This document shows, piece by piece, positions 33,384 through 41,791 of a stretch of DNA of 41,956 nt. A model generated the notes under the pieces. The model was given only the letters and a program-made list of their open reading frames with translations. It was not told the origin of the DNA and did not search any database. Position 1 is the stretch's first letter. Each line of letters begins with the position of its first letter. The translations under genes and the position numbers were made by a program. Origin of the DNA: SKLM01 sp964450435 (lineage in GTDB: Bacteria > Chloroflexota > Anaerolineae > B4-G1). Where the stretch lies: positions 1-41,956 of the forward strand of contig CAYVCX010000019.1 in NCBI GenBank assembly GCA_964450435.1, in the 5' to 3' direction.

Positions 33384-35144
33384 ATGACATCCGCGGCATC
33401 AGACCCCGAAGCCATAGCCAGGCAGTCCACAGCGCGCCCCGCGCCATCGCTCCCCTTCTGGACGAAGGTCATCTACGGCAGCGGCGATTGGTCGCTGGCA
33501 AGCTTCGGCACCCTGCGTCAGGTCTTCTACGCCATATTCCTGACTGATGCCGTGGGACTGGAGCCCCGCCCTGGTGGGAATCATCTGGGACGCGATCAAC
33601 GATCCTCTCGTCGGGGCGCTCAGCGATCGCGTGAACACGCGCTGGGGGCGACGGCGGCCCTTCCTCCTCCTGTTCGCCCTCCCTTTCGGTATCAGCTTCC
33701 TGCTCCTCTGGTGGGCACCCCCCCTGGCAGAGTCAGCTCGGGTTGATGGTGCACGTCACCGTCGCCTATATGATCAGCGACACCCTCCAGACCCTGGTTT
33801 CCGTCCCCTTCTACGCGCTCACCCCGGAGATCACGTCCGACTACGACGAGCGAACGTCGCTCACCGGCTTCCGGATGTTTTGTAACCTGCTGGCGTCTTT
33901 GGCCACGGCCGTCTCGGCCCCGCTCATCATCGATGCAGCCCTGGCGGCCGGCTTCACCCAGCGCCAGGGATACCTCACCGTCGCAGCCTTGTTCGGCGGC
34001 TTGGCGGCGCTCCCTTTCGCGCTCATGGCTCTTGTCGTCCGCGAACGATTCGAGCACCAGGCATTGAATCCCTCGAATCTCCGCACCGTGGCCCATACCG
34101 CCTGGCATAACGTTCCATTCCGCTTCGCCACGGGCATCTACGCCCTGAATTGGATCACCTTTGACGTGAATATCCTACACAAGTATCTCCAAGGGCTCGA
34201 CGGCTCAGCCGAACCGAGCACCGGAGTACCGGTTCGAGTAGGAGACCTACCTACGATCTAGCCCGAACCTTTGGTCAACCGCTACGATTGGGACAACCCC
34301 AATCCATTGGTCCGTGTAGCGGGGAGTGTCCTGGCAGGAAAGACCTGTCGCTGAAGGGCCACCAAGAACCCCACCCCTGGAAGGGGTGTTAACACTGCTG
34401 GTCTATTGGGTTGGGGGCGGAGATCTGCTGGCAACGGCCAACGTGTTCGGCGCCGAGGTCGCCCTCGCCTCCGTCGTACTCGGCCCCATGCTGATCACCG
34501 CAGTCGTGGCGCTGCCCTTCTGGACGTGGTTGGCGCGGATGCTGAGCAAGCGGGTCGCCTACCTCATTGGTATGAGCTTCTGGGCCGTTGTCCAGATGTC
34601 GGTGATCCTGGTTCAGCCGGGCCAATTGAGGTTCGTGGTCGTCCTGGGCGTTCTCGCCGGCCTCGGCATATCCACGGCGCACGTGCTGCCCGACGCCATA
34701 TTCCCCGACGTGATCGAGTGGGGCGAGCTGCGTACCCGACGGCGCCAGGAGGGGATCTACTACGGGGTGAAGAACTTCGTCCGGAAGCTGGCCGGTGCGG
34801 TGGCCATCTTCCTGGGGCTTCAGGTCCTCGGTTGGTTCGGCTATCAAGCCCCGCCCGAATCGGCCACCCGGTTCAGCCAGTCCACAGCGACTCTTTGGGC
34901 CATACGGATTGCGGCCGGACCTGTGGGCAGCGCCCTGCTGCTGTGCGCGATGGCGATCGCCTGGTTCTACCCTATCACGCGGCGGCGGCACGCCCGCGTG
35001 CGCCGCCTGCTGGCCCGGCGCCGCCAGCGCGACGCCCGGCCTCAGGATGCTGTCTGCCGTCAATCTGCACAGTACGCCTGCAACGGGAGCACGCCCTCAG
35101 GCCCGCACCGCTTCGGCGATAGCCGCAATGTGGTCGGGCGTTGA
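33384..35144 (+). pseudogene. MFS sugar:cation symporter (GPH-type), broken
   Basis: A transporter related to the melibiose/GPH family, readable in pieces. The start PFWTKVIYGSGDWSLASFG is in one frame. After LTDAVGL near 33560 the protein continues in the next frame (SPALVGIIWDAINDPLVGAL, then NTRWGRRRPFLLLFALPFG). After a C7 run at 33718-33724 it continues in the third frame (SQLGLMVHVTVAYMISDTLQ). Both shifts fit one extra base. At about 34165-34390 a structured non-coding insert interrupts a membrane helix between NWITFDVNI and VLTLLVYWVGGGDLL. The tail (FPDVIEWGELRTRRRQEG, GIYYGVKNFVRKL) is intact and ends within the convergent gene. The frameshifts could be sequencing errors; the insert cannot. 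Confidence 0.85.
34165..34390 (+). mobile_element. Structured insert resembling an IS200/IS605-type end or small non-autonomous element
   Basis: About 220 bases with no match to the transporter that they split. They fold into several hairpins: CTCG-ACGGCT/AGCC-GAACCGAG near 34196, GATTGGG/CCCAATC at 34286-34304 inside a longer stem CCGCTAC/GTAGCGG (34279-34285 with 34316-34322), and a terminal CACCCCT/AGGGGTG hairpin at 34372-34388 followed by GTTAAC. A terminal hairpin of this kind beside a structured region is typical of the 3' end of TnpB-type elements and their guide-RNA region. No transposase gene is present. Boundaries are estimated from where the transporter similarity stops. Confidence 0.5.
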
Positions 35145-35975
35145 CCCACAGCAGCCTCCAACGATCTTCGCGCCCAGGGCCACGAACCTGCGGGCGTAGG
35201 CCGCCATATCCCCTGGTGCCGCGTCATAGACGACCGCATCCTCCACCATGCGTGGCTTGCCCGCATTCGGTTTGGCGATCAGGGGCATCTCGGACGCGAC
35301 CTCGTGCATCCTCTGCACAGCACCCAGTGTCATCTCCAGCGTCGCACCACAATTTGCCCCCAGGGCATCCACGCCCAGCTCGAGTAGCGCCTCGGCCGCT
35401 TCGCCCGGGCGAACCCCCATATTCGTCCGGCCGTGGCTGTCGAACGAGAGAGTGGCGGTCACAGGCGTGCCGTTCGCCACCTCAAAAGCCCCTTCCACCG
35501 CAGCCTTCACCTCGTCCAGGGCCGCCATCGTCTCGATGTACAGCACGTCTACGCCCGCCTCGACCAGGGACGCAGCCTGTTCGGCGAACATCTCCACCGC
35601 TTCCTCGTAGTCGAGCTCCCCCAGCGGCGCCAGGAACTCCCCCAGCGGCCCGATGTCCCCGGCCACAAACACCTCATCGCCTGCAGCCTCGCGGGCGACC
35701 TCGACGGCCCGCCGATTGATCTCGCCCGCCTTCTCGCCCAGACCGCTCCGCTCCAACCGTCCCCGCGTCGCGCCGAACGTGCACGTTAAGATCAGGTCGG
35801 CCCCTGCCTCGATGTAGGCCCGGTGCACGCCGACAACGGCCTCCTGATTCTCCAGCAGCCACCCCTCCGGCGAGGTGCCGGGCGGCAGGCCTGCCGCCTG
35901 CAGCATGGTACCCATAGCACCATCAGCGACGATCACCTCTCCGCCGTGCAGACGGGCAAGGAAATCGTTTCTCAC
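35097..35975 (-). CDS. Homocysteine S-methyltransferase family protein
   Basis: A TIM-barrel methyltransferase of about 292 residues related to the N-terminal module of cobalamin-dependent methionine synthase. It begins with GEVIVADGAMGTMLQAAGL. Zinc-ligand cysteines are present: GANCGATLE in the middle and GGCCGSTPDHI near the end. Other family stretches are EAGADLILTCTFGATRGRL and VLYIETMAALDEVKAAVE. It could transfer a methyl group to homocysteine or another thiol. GTG 35975 was chosen because GGGAGGA lies nine bases upstream; GTG 35984 overlaps the larA stop. It is co-directional and practically fused to larA, so both are probably one operon. Confidence 0.88.
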   Translation of the reverse strand: MRNDFLARLHGGEVIVADGAMGTMLQAAGLPPGTSPEGWLLENQEAVVGVHRAYIEAGADLILTCTFGATRGRLERSGLGEKAGEINRRAVEVAREAAGDEVFVAGDIGPLGEFLAPLGELDYEEAVEMFAEQAASLVEAGVDVLYIETMAALDEVKAAVEGAFEVANGTPVTATLSFDSHGRTNMGVRPGEAAEALLELGVDALGANCGATLEMTLGAVQRMHEVASEMPLIAKPNAGKPRMVEDAVVYDAAPGDMAAYARRFVALGAKIVGGCCGSTPDHIAAIAEAVRA

Positions 35976-35980
35976 CGAGC

Positions 35981-37291
35981 TCACTCCTCCCCCTGGACCA
36001 CGGGCAGCGTCAGGAGCGCGTGAGGCACGACCAGCACCTCCAGATTATCCCCCAGATCCTCCGCCGCCAGCGCCAGTGCCCGCTCTACCGTCTCGGCCCA
36101 CTCCATCTTGCACGCGGTCACCACCTCAGGGCACTCGCTCCCCACAATGACCACGTTCGCTTCCTCCAGCACCTTCGCCATGACGAAGGCTCTCTGCTGC
36201 CCCGGCGGATAGCCGTGCGCCCGAGCGTCGCACAGAATTGCCCGCACGTCGGGAGCATCTCGCATGGCCTCGAAGAATCGCTCCTCTCCCACGCCTTCAC
36301 CGGCCCCTTCCTCACAACGAGCGGGCACGATCAGGTACCCCCCGCGCCTCACCACGGATGTCGGCGCAAAGAAAAGATACGAGGCCGCCCGGCTCGCCTG
36401 GTATAGATTCGCATCCTTCGGGTACCCGACCCCTCCAATGGCCACGTCAAATCGATGAGGAATCGGCACTTCGTAGATGGAACGGGCGAATTCCACCAGT
36501 TGGCGGTGCGTCGCCACCGGCTCCCCACCCTTCACACACACCACCCGCTTCTCGTCGTCCAACACCACGTTCAGGATGAAGTCCAGCCCAGCGCGCGCGG
36601 CCGCCTCGGTGACCGCATCGTGGAAAGGGTTTCCTTCCGTGCGTCCCAGCCGAGTGTCGGGATCATCCACAAACGCCGGTCCGTGAGTGCATGCGATAAG
36701 GGGCTCCCCTGCCGCGCCGACGGCTACCGTCTTCCGCCCGCCAGAGTAGCCCGCGTACTGATGCGGTTCCACCAGCCCGGTTGCCATCAGGACGTCGGCA
36801 TCGACCGCCGCCTCGTGGGCCGACACCGGCACGCCCCCCTCGGTGGTGCCCAGGTCCACCAGCACCTCAGCATTCCGCGGCTCGTTGTCGATCACGCGAT
36901 ACCTCTCGACCACGTCCTCGCCCAGCTTCGCCACCTTCTCCTCGTGGGTGGACGGTCGGTGCATACCTATGCCGCAGAGCAGTGTGACGTCTTCATCCCG
37001 CACGCCGCCGGCCTCCAGCTCTCGCAACAAGGCCGGCACCAGCACGTGGTCCGGGCTGGCCCGAGTGATGTCGGTGAAGACGATGCACACTCGGTCTCCC
37101 CGGCCCCCCAGGTCACGGACGGGCGGCGAACCTATGGGATGAGCCAGAGCCTCTTCGACAGCCGCCTCCACATCCCCCAACGGCGGGGCCGGCTTGGAGA
37201 CCACTTCCATCCCTTCCATACCGGCAGGGAGCTCAAATGTGATGCTTGAGTGACCGTAGGGAACCTTGTACTCGGTAGCTTGGGGATTCAT
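35981..37291 (-). CDS. larA: Nickel-dependent lactate racemase family protein LarA
   Basis: A 436-residue LarA-type protein. The residues that hold the nickel pincer cofactor in Lactiplantibacillus LarA have counterparts at the same mutual spacing: His111 in GMHRPST, His177 in EPHQYAGYSGG, Lys187 in GGRK and His203 in CTHGPAF, with Asp74 and Arg77 in FTDITRASP. This supports cofactor binding; other LarA-family members act on different 2-hydroxy acids, so lactate is not certain. The cofactor-making genes larB, larC and larE are not in the window. GAGGT precedes ATG 37291. The overlap with the methyltransferase gene suggests co-translation. Confidence 0.92.
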   Translation of the reverse strand: MNPQATEYKVPYGHSSITFELPAGMEGMEVVSKPAPPLGDVEAAVEEALAHPIGSPPVRDLGGRGDRVCIVFTDITRASPDHVLVPALLRELEAGGVRDEDVTLLCGIGMHRPSTHEEKVAKLGEDVVERYRVIDNEPRNAEVLVDLGTTEGGVPVSAHEAAVDADVLMATGLVEPHQYAGYSGGRKTVAVGAAGEPLIACTHGPAFVDDPDTRLGRTEGNPFHDAVTEAAARAGLDFILNVVLDDEKRVVCVKGGEPVATHRQLVEFARSIYEVPIPHRFDVAIGGVGYPKDANLYQASRAASYLFFAPTSVVRRGGYLIVPARCEEGAGEGVGEERFFEAMRDAPDVRAILCDARAHGYPPGQQRAFVMAKVLEEANVVIVGSECPEVVTACKMEWAETVERALALAAEDLGDNLEVLVVPHALLTLPVVQGEE

Positions 37292-37361
37292 CAATGACCT
37301 CGATTTTCAAGCTGCAGGGGGTGTTTCGTGGAGCGGGCCTGCTGCGGTAGACCGCCGCCCT

Positions 37362-38381
37362 TCACAGGAGTGATGGCTGCTCCGACGGCTCGTAGGGGAG
37401 ATCCAGGTGCCTGTATGCCCGGACCGTAGCCACGCGGCCCCGGGGCGTACGATCCAGAAAGCCCAGGCGCAGGAGATAGGGCTCGATCACGTCCATGATC
37501 GTGTCCGGTTCCTCGCTCACCGCCGCCGCGATGGTGTCAAGACCCACCGGCCCCCCCTCGAACTTGTCGATGATGGTGCACAGGACGCGGCGGTCGACGT
37601 CATCCAACCCCCGCCTGTCCACGTTGAGCATCTCCAAAGCCTCACACGCCACCTCGTAGGTCACGTGCCCATCGGCCCGGACCTGGGCAAAATCCCGCAC
37701 GCGCTTGAGCAGCCGCAGCGCCACCCGGGGTGTCCCCCGACCGCGCCTCGCCACCTCGGTCGCGCCGCCTTCATCGATCTCCACGTCCAGGACCCCGGCC
37801 GCCCGTCGCACGATGGCCGTCAAAGCCTCCTGATCGTAGAAATCCACCCGAAAAGTGGCTCCAAACCGCGACCTCAGGGGCGCGGTCAGCAGCGCCAGGC
37901 GCGTCGTGGCGCCGACGACCGTGAACCGCGGTAGATTGAGCCGGATGGACCGTGCACTCGGCCCTTTGCCGATGACGAAATCCAAAGCGAAGTCCTCCAT
38001 CGCCGGATAGAGAATCTCTTCCACGGCGCGGCCCAGACGATGGACCTCGTCGATGAAGAAGACCTCCTTATGACGGAGGTTGCTCAGGATCGCTGCCAGA
38101 TCCCCGGTCCGCTCGATCGCCGGCCCGGAGGTCACGCGGATCGGCACCTCCATCTCATGCGCGATGATGTGGGCCAGAGTCGTCTTCCCCAGGCCGGGGG
38201 GCCCGTAGAGCAGCACATGGTCGATCGCCTCTTCGCGTTTCTGAGCCGCCTCGATGAGGATCGACAGATTCGCACAGACGTGGTCCTGTCCGATCAGGTC
38301 CTGAAGACGCTGCGGGCGCAGGGCCTGGTCTAGGAGGACTTCATCCTCTTCAGACTCTGGTGAGATGATCCGGTCGCTCAT
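37362..38381 (-). CDS. ruvB: Holliday junction branch migration helicase RuvB
   Basis: A 339-residue AAA+ motor that drives Holliday junction migration together with RuvA. Walker A is YGPPGLGKTTLAHI, Walker B is VFFIDEVHRL, and sensor/arginine-finger residues lie in GATTRLALLTAPLRSRFG. The C-terminal winged helix contains PYLLRLGFLDRTPRGR. The true start is ATG 38381 (MSDRIISPES); a longer reading frame runs back to 38462 but overlaps the promoter. The -10 box TATAAT ends 10 bases before the ATG, so the message may be leaderless. RuvA and RuvC genes are not adjacent. Confidence 0.97.
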   Translation of the reverse strand: MSDRIISPESEEDEVLLDQALRPQRLQDLIGQDHVCANLSILIEAAQKREEAIDHVLLYGPPGLGKTTLAHIIAHEMEVPIRVTSGPAIERTGDLAAILSNLRHKEVFFIDEVHRLGRAVEEILYPAMEDFALDFVIGKGPSARSIRLNLPRFTVVGATTRLALLTAPLRSRFGATFRVDFYDQEALTAIVRRAAGVLDVEIDEGGATEVARRGRGTPRVALRLLKRVRDFAQVRADGHVTYEVACEALEMLNVDRRGLDDVDRRVLCTIIDKFEGGPVGLDTIAAAVSEEPDTIMDVIEPYLLRLGFLDRTPRGRVATVRAYRHLDLPYEPSEQPSLL

Positions 38382-38391
38382 TCCGTCGAGT

Positions 38392-38419
38392 ATTATACTG
38401 GGAATGGTCGAGATGGAAA
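38392..38419 (-). promoter_or_regulatory. ruvB: Promoter of ruvB, probably giving a leaderless transcript
   Basis: On the - strand, TTTCCA (38419-38414), a 16-base spacer and a perfect TATAAT (38397-38392). Transcription would begin near 38385, about four bases before the ruvB ATG. It lies back to back with the upp promoter. Confidence 0.5.
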
Positions 38420-38427
38420 GCAACCCA

Positions 38428-38456
38428 TTGACAAGCCCCTGCTTAGGCAGTACAAT
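38428..38456 (+). promoter_or_regulatory. upp: Promoter of upp
   Basis: A perfect TTGACA at 38428-38433, a 17-base spacer and TACAAT at 38451-38456. The predicted start near 38463 leaves a 22-base leader with the ribosome-binding site AGGAGGT. No PyrR or other attenuator structure fits in so short a leader. Confidence 0.8.
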
Positions 38457-38484
38457 TGGCACCTGACTACCTAGGAGGTCAACT

Positions 38485-39114
38485 ATGACGCCTCAAGTGC
38501 ACATCTCGCCTCATCCGCTCGTGAAACACAAGATGGCTCTTCTCCGCGACCAGCGGACCGATCCCAAGAAGTTCCGTGAGTTGCTCAGGGAGATCTCCGT
38601 CCTCCTCGCCTATGAGGCTACAGCAGACCTGGCGACAGAAGATACGTGGGTCACGACGCCTCTGGGCCAATCGCCGGAGCGGAGGCTGGTGGAGCACGTC
38701 GGTCTCGTCCCCATTCTTCGTGCGGGCCTGGGCATGGTGGAGGGCCTGTGGAACATGATGCCAAACGCCGAGGTGTGGCACATTGGGCTTCGTCGCGACG
38801 AGCAGACGCTCCGACCGGTTGAGTACTATGCTCGCTTACCCGTCAGCCCAACCGTAGATCTATCCCTTATCCTGGATCCGATGCTTGCCACCGGGGGTTC
38901 AGCGGTCGCCGCTGTGGACATCCTGAAGGACTGGGGCGCCAAGCGCATCAAGTTCGTGGGGGTCATCGCCTCCACCCAGGGCATACAACATCTCTCCGAT
39001 GCCCACCCTGACGTCCCGCTCTTCCTCGCCGCAGTGGACGAGCAGCTCAACGATACCGGATTCATTGTCCCCGGCCTTGGCGACGCCGGCGATCGCCTGT
39101 TTGGCACCGGTTAG
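38485..39114 (+). CDS. upp: Uracil phosphoribosyltransferase
   Basis: A 209-residue enzyme that makes UMP from uracil and PRPP in pyrimidine salvage. The PRPP-binding signature is LILDPMLATGGSAVAAVDIL near residue 130. The uracil-binding end GFIVPGLGDAGDRLFGTG closes the protein. The early KMALLRDQRTDPKKFRELL and VPILRAGLGMVEG segments are also diagnostic. Length matches the family exactly. It has a strong ribosome-binding site and its own promoter. Confidence 0.97.
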   Translation: MTPQVHISPHPLVKHKMALLRDQRTDPKKFRELLREISVLLAYEATADLATEDTWVTTPLGQSPERRLVEHVGLVPILRAGLGMVEGLWNMMPNAEVWHIGLRRDEQTLRPVEYYARLPVSPTVDLSLILDPMLATGGSAVAAVDILKDWGAKRIKFVGVIASTQGIQHLSDAHPDVPLFLAAVDEQLNDTGFIVPGLGDAGDRLFGTG

Positions 39115-39166
39115 GCCTCAGCGCAAGCCCGCACCAGGCTCCGTGGACCTTGCGGACCATCCGCCG

Positions 39167-40219
39167 ATGGATCTCTACCAGTACGCCCTCGTCTTCGGCA
39201 CCTCCCTGGGGGTGGCGGCACTCATGACCCCTCTCGCCGGTCACCTTGGCCGGCGCCTGAATATCGTCGACCGTCCGGGGGGCCGTCGACGTCACCAGGG
39301 CGAGGTACCCCGCCTTGGCGGCATAGCCGTGTTTCTGGCATTCGCCGCCGCCGTGAGTGTGGCCGCGTGGCGTGGGATTCTTACAGCCGGCTATAGCGAG
39401 AGCGACGCCCGCCGTCTAAGCGGTCTCTTGATCGGCGGAGGCGCGGCCTTTCTGTTCGGCCTGCTGGACGACCGTTTCAACTTCCCCCCATGGCCGCAGT
39501 TCGCCTTCCAGTTCGTCGCATCGCTGATTGCCCTCGCCTCCCTCCTCTGGCTCGAGCGCTTCACACTCCCCTTCGTCGGCACGATCAGACTGGACGATTA
39601 CCCCTGGGGCCCTCTGATCTACGGCCCATTGACCGTCCTCTGGGTGATGGGTATGATCAACACTGTCAACTGGCTGGACGGCCTGGACGGGCTTGCCGCC
39701 GGAGTGGGAGCGATCCTGTGCCTCGTGTTGGCCATCCATATGCGCTATCGCGCCGAACAGCCGCAGACAAGCGCCGCGCTCCTGCCCCTCGCCTTGATGG
39801 GCGCCCTGGTCGGGTTCCTCCCCTTCAATGTGGCACCAGCACGGGTCTTTCTCGGAAGCACCGGGGCATTCTTCCTGGGCTACGCGCTCGCGGGCCTCGG
39901 GCTCATCGCCGGCGGGCGGACGGCGACGGTGCTCATGGTCATGGGGCTCCCCATCGTCGATGTGGCCTGGCAGATCTTCGACCGGGTCCGCCGTAAGCGC
40001 TCGCCCATCCGGGGCGACCGCGGCCATCTTCACTACCGCCTGCGCGACCTGGGCCTGTCTACGCGAACCATCGTCTCCCTCTACTGGGCCTTTTGCGCCG
40101 GCTTCGGGCTGTTGGCCCTGATTGCCGCCCCGTGGCAGAAGCTGGTGGCCTTGCTCGCCATCGGCGGGATCGTGATCCTCGTGCTCACCTTCCTCTCTCG
40201 CGGAAGCGAGGTCGACTAG
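39167..40219 (+). CDS. Undecaprenyl-phosphate sugar-1-phosphate transferase (WecA/TagO-like)
   Basis: A 350-residue polytopic membrane enzyme of the MraY/WecA family that transfers a sugar phosphate, usually GlcNAc-1-P, to undecaprenyl phosphate, the first step of wall glycopolymer or exopolysaccharide synthesis. Diagnostic motifs: RRRHQGEVPRLGGIAVFLAF, the Mg-binding LLDDRFNFPPW, the catalytic NTVNWLDGLDGLAAG and DRGHLHYRLRDLGLSTR with the HxH pair of the C-terminal loop. The start was placed at ATG 39167 next to the first helix (YALVFGTSLGVAAL); GTG 39143 is an alternative, and neither has a strong ribosome-binding site. It lies 50 bases after upp. Confidence 0.92.
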   Translation: MDLYQYALVFGTSLGVAALMTPLAGHLGRRLNIVDRPGGRRRHQGEVPRLGGIAVFLAFAAAVSVAAWRGILTAGYSESDARRLSGLLIGGGAAFLFGLLDDRFNFPPWPQFAFQFVASLIALASLLWLERFTLPFVGTIRLDDYPWGPLIYGPLTVLWVMGMINTVNWLDGLDGLAAGVGAILCLVLAIHMRYRAEQPQTSAALLPLALMGALVGFLPFNVAPARVFLGSTGAFFLGYALAGLGLIAGGRTATVLMVMGLPIVDVAWQIFDRVRRKRSPIRGDRGHLHYRLRDLGLSTRTIVSLYWAFCAGFGLLALIAAPWQKLVALLAIGGIVILVLTFLSRGSEVD

Positions 40220-40235
40220 AGAGACTCTGTCTCTC
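40219..40235. terminator. Short hairpin between convergent genes
   Basis: A perfect 7-bp stem GAGAGAC/GTCTCTC around a TCT loop, starting at the last base of the preceding stop codon. No T-run follows on either strand, so it is a weak terminator candidate for the convergent transferase and tryptophanase genes. Confidence 0.4.
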
Positions 40236-40268
40236 AGACCTGTTCTCCCACCTACCCGCACTCAATTG

Positions 40269-41645
40269 CTACACAGGCTCAAACCGCGCCGTAAAGTGGC
40301 GCAGCAGTTCCGGCGCATACGTGTAACGCAGGCCGCCTATCTCATCCCGACTCTCGTACAAACCCTTGCATGTATCTACGACGTAGTCCAGGTGAGCCTG
40401 CGTGTAGACGCGGCGCGGAATTGCCAGGCGCACCAGCTCCAACTCCGGGTAAGTCATCTCCCCCGTCTTGGGATCCTCGCGGGCAAACATCACGCTGCCC
40501 ACTTCGACACCCCGGATGCCCCCCTCCAGGTACAAGGCGCAGACAAGCGCCTGGCCCGGAAGCTCCCGCTGAGGGATGTGCGGCAAGAATCTTCTGGCGT
40601 CGAGATAAACGGCGTGTCCCCCCGGCGGCTCCAGGATCGGGATGCCTTCTTCCACCAGACGATCGGCCAGATACTTGGTGTGCTCGATGCGGTACGAGAG
40701 GTACGCCTCGTCCAGACCTTCCCACAGGCCGCGGGCCATAGCCTCCAGGTCACGGCCCGCTAGCCCGCCATACGTGGGAAATCCCTCACGGATGATCAGC
40801 TCCTGACGAACCCGCTCAAAGAGCGCTTCGTCGTTCATGGCCAGGAAACCCCCGATGTTGACCAGGGCATCCTTCTTGGCCGACATCGTGCAACCATCCG
40901 CGTACGAGAACATCTCGCGAGCGATCTCCAGCACTGGCGTGTCCCCATACTCGGGATCGCGTAGCTGGATGAAGTACGCGTTCTCGGCATACCGACACGC
41001 ATCCAGGAATAACGGAACGTCATAGCGGTGGAGGATCTCACCCGTGTCACGGATATTTGCCATCGAGACCGGCTGCCCACCCCCCGAGTTGTTTGTCACC
41101 GTGAGCATCCCCAGCGGGATGTTCTCAGCTCCGGTCTCCACGATGAAGCGCTCCAGCTTCTCCAGATCCACATCGCCCTTGAACGGGCTGTGGCTCGTGG
41201 GATCGAGCCCCTCATCAGCTATCAGATCGACCGGCTCCCCGCCCCGGGCGATGATATTGGCCTGGGTGGTATCAAAATGCATGTTGCTGGGAACCAAGTC
41301 GCCCGGCTCGACCGTGCAGGCGAACAGCACGTTCTCAGCAGCCCGGCCCTGATGGGTGGGCACCAAATAGCGAAACCCAGTGATCGAGGTGACCGTCTCC
41401 TCCAGGCTGAAGAAGTTCCGGCAGCCCGCGTAGCTCTCATCTCCGATCATCATCCCGGCCCACTGGTTGTCAGACATCGCCGCGGTACCGGAGTCCGTCA
41501 AGAGATCTACGTAGATATCCTCGGCCGCCACCGAGAAGAGATTATAGCCCGCCTGTTCCAGAATCTTCTCTCGCTCCTCCGCCGATGTCCGGCGGATTGG
41601 CTCCACGACCTTGATCTTGAAGGGTTCGACCGGGAATTGCGCCAC
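40269..41645 (-). CDS. tnaA: Tryptophanase (PLP-dependent beta-eliminating lyase)
   Basis: A 458-residue PLP enzyme that splits tryptophan to indole, pyruvate and ammonia. The PLP lysine is in MSAKKDALV (Lys257/258). Two positions that separate tryptophanases from tyrosine phenol-lyases favour tryptophanase: HFDTTQ has Asp where phenol-lyases have Thr, and VEVGSVMF lacks the phenol-lyase arginine. Other conserved parts are LLTDSGTAAMSD, PTHQGRAAENV and GFPTYGGLAGRDLEAM. The start is GTG 41645, preceded by AAGGAGT; this removes a long unrelated extension. No TnaC-type leader peptide with a conserved Trp and no tryptophan permease were seen. Confidence 0.92.
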   Translation of the reverse strand: MAQFPVEPFKIKVVEPIRRTSAEEREKILEQAGYNLFSVAAEDIYVDLLTDSGTAAMSDNQWAGMMIGDESYAGCRNFFSLEETVTSITGFRYLVPTHQGRAAENVLFACTVEPGDLVPSNMHFDTTQANIIARGGEPVDLIADEGLDPTSHSPFKGDVDLEKLERFIVETGAENIPLGMLTVTNNSGGGQPVSMANIRDTGEILHRYDVPLFLDACRYAENAYFIQLRDPEYGDTPVLEIAREMFSYADGCTMSAKKDALVNIGGFLAMNDEALFERVRQELIIREGFPTYGGLAGRDLEAMARGLWEGLDEAYLSYRIEHTKYLADRLVEEGIPILEPPGGHAVYLDARRFLPHIPQRELPGQALVCALYLEGGIRGVEVGSVMFAREDPKTGEMTYPELELVRLAIPRRVYTQAHLDYVVDTCKGLYESRDEIGGLRYTYAPELLRHFTARFEPV

Positions 41646-41704
41646 AGCACACTCCTTATCCTTCACCCAACCTCCACCGTCGCATCCATAGGCACGTCGC
41701 CCAT

Positions 41705-41733
41705 AGTGTACTACCCTTTGCGACGCGCGGCAA
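41705..41733 (-). promoter_or_regulatory. tnaA: Candidate promoter of the tryptophanase gene
   Basis: On the - strand, TTGCCG (41733-41728), a 17-base spacer and TACACT (41710-41705). The predicted start near 41698 leaves a leader of about 50 bases. The -35 box abuts the -35 box of a divergent promoter. Confidence 0.5.
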
Positions 41734-41762
41734 TTGACAGGAGCATCAATGTGGTTTAGAAT
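41734..41762 (+). promoter_or_regulatory. Strong rightward promoter with no complete gene in the window
   Basis: A perfect TTGACA at 41734-41739, a 17-base spacer and TAGAAT at 41757-41762. It is one of the best consensus matches here. The predicted start is near 41769. Confidence 0.6.
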
Positions 41763-41791
41763 ACGTCCCGTTGCCACCGATCTGAGAGCCA

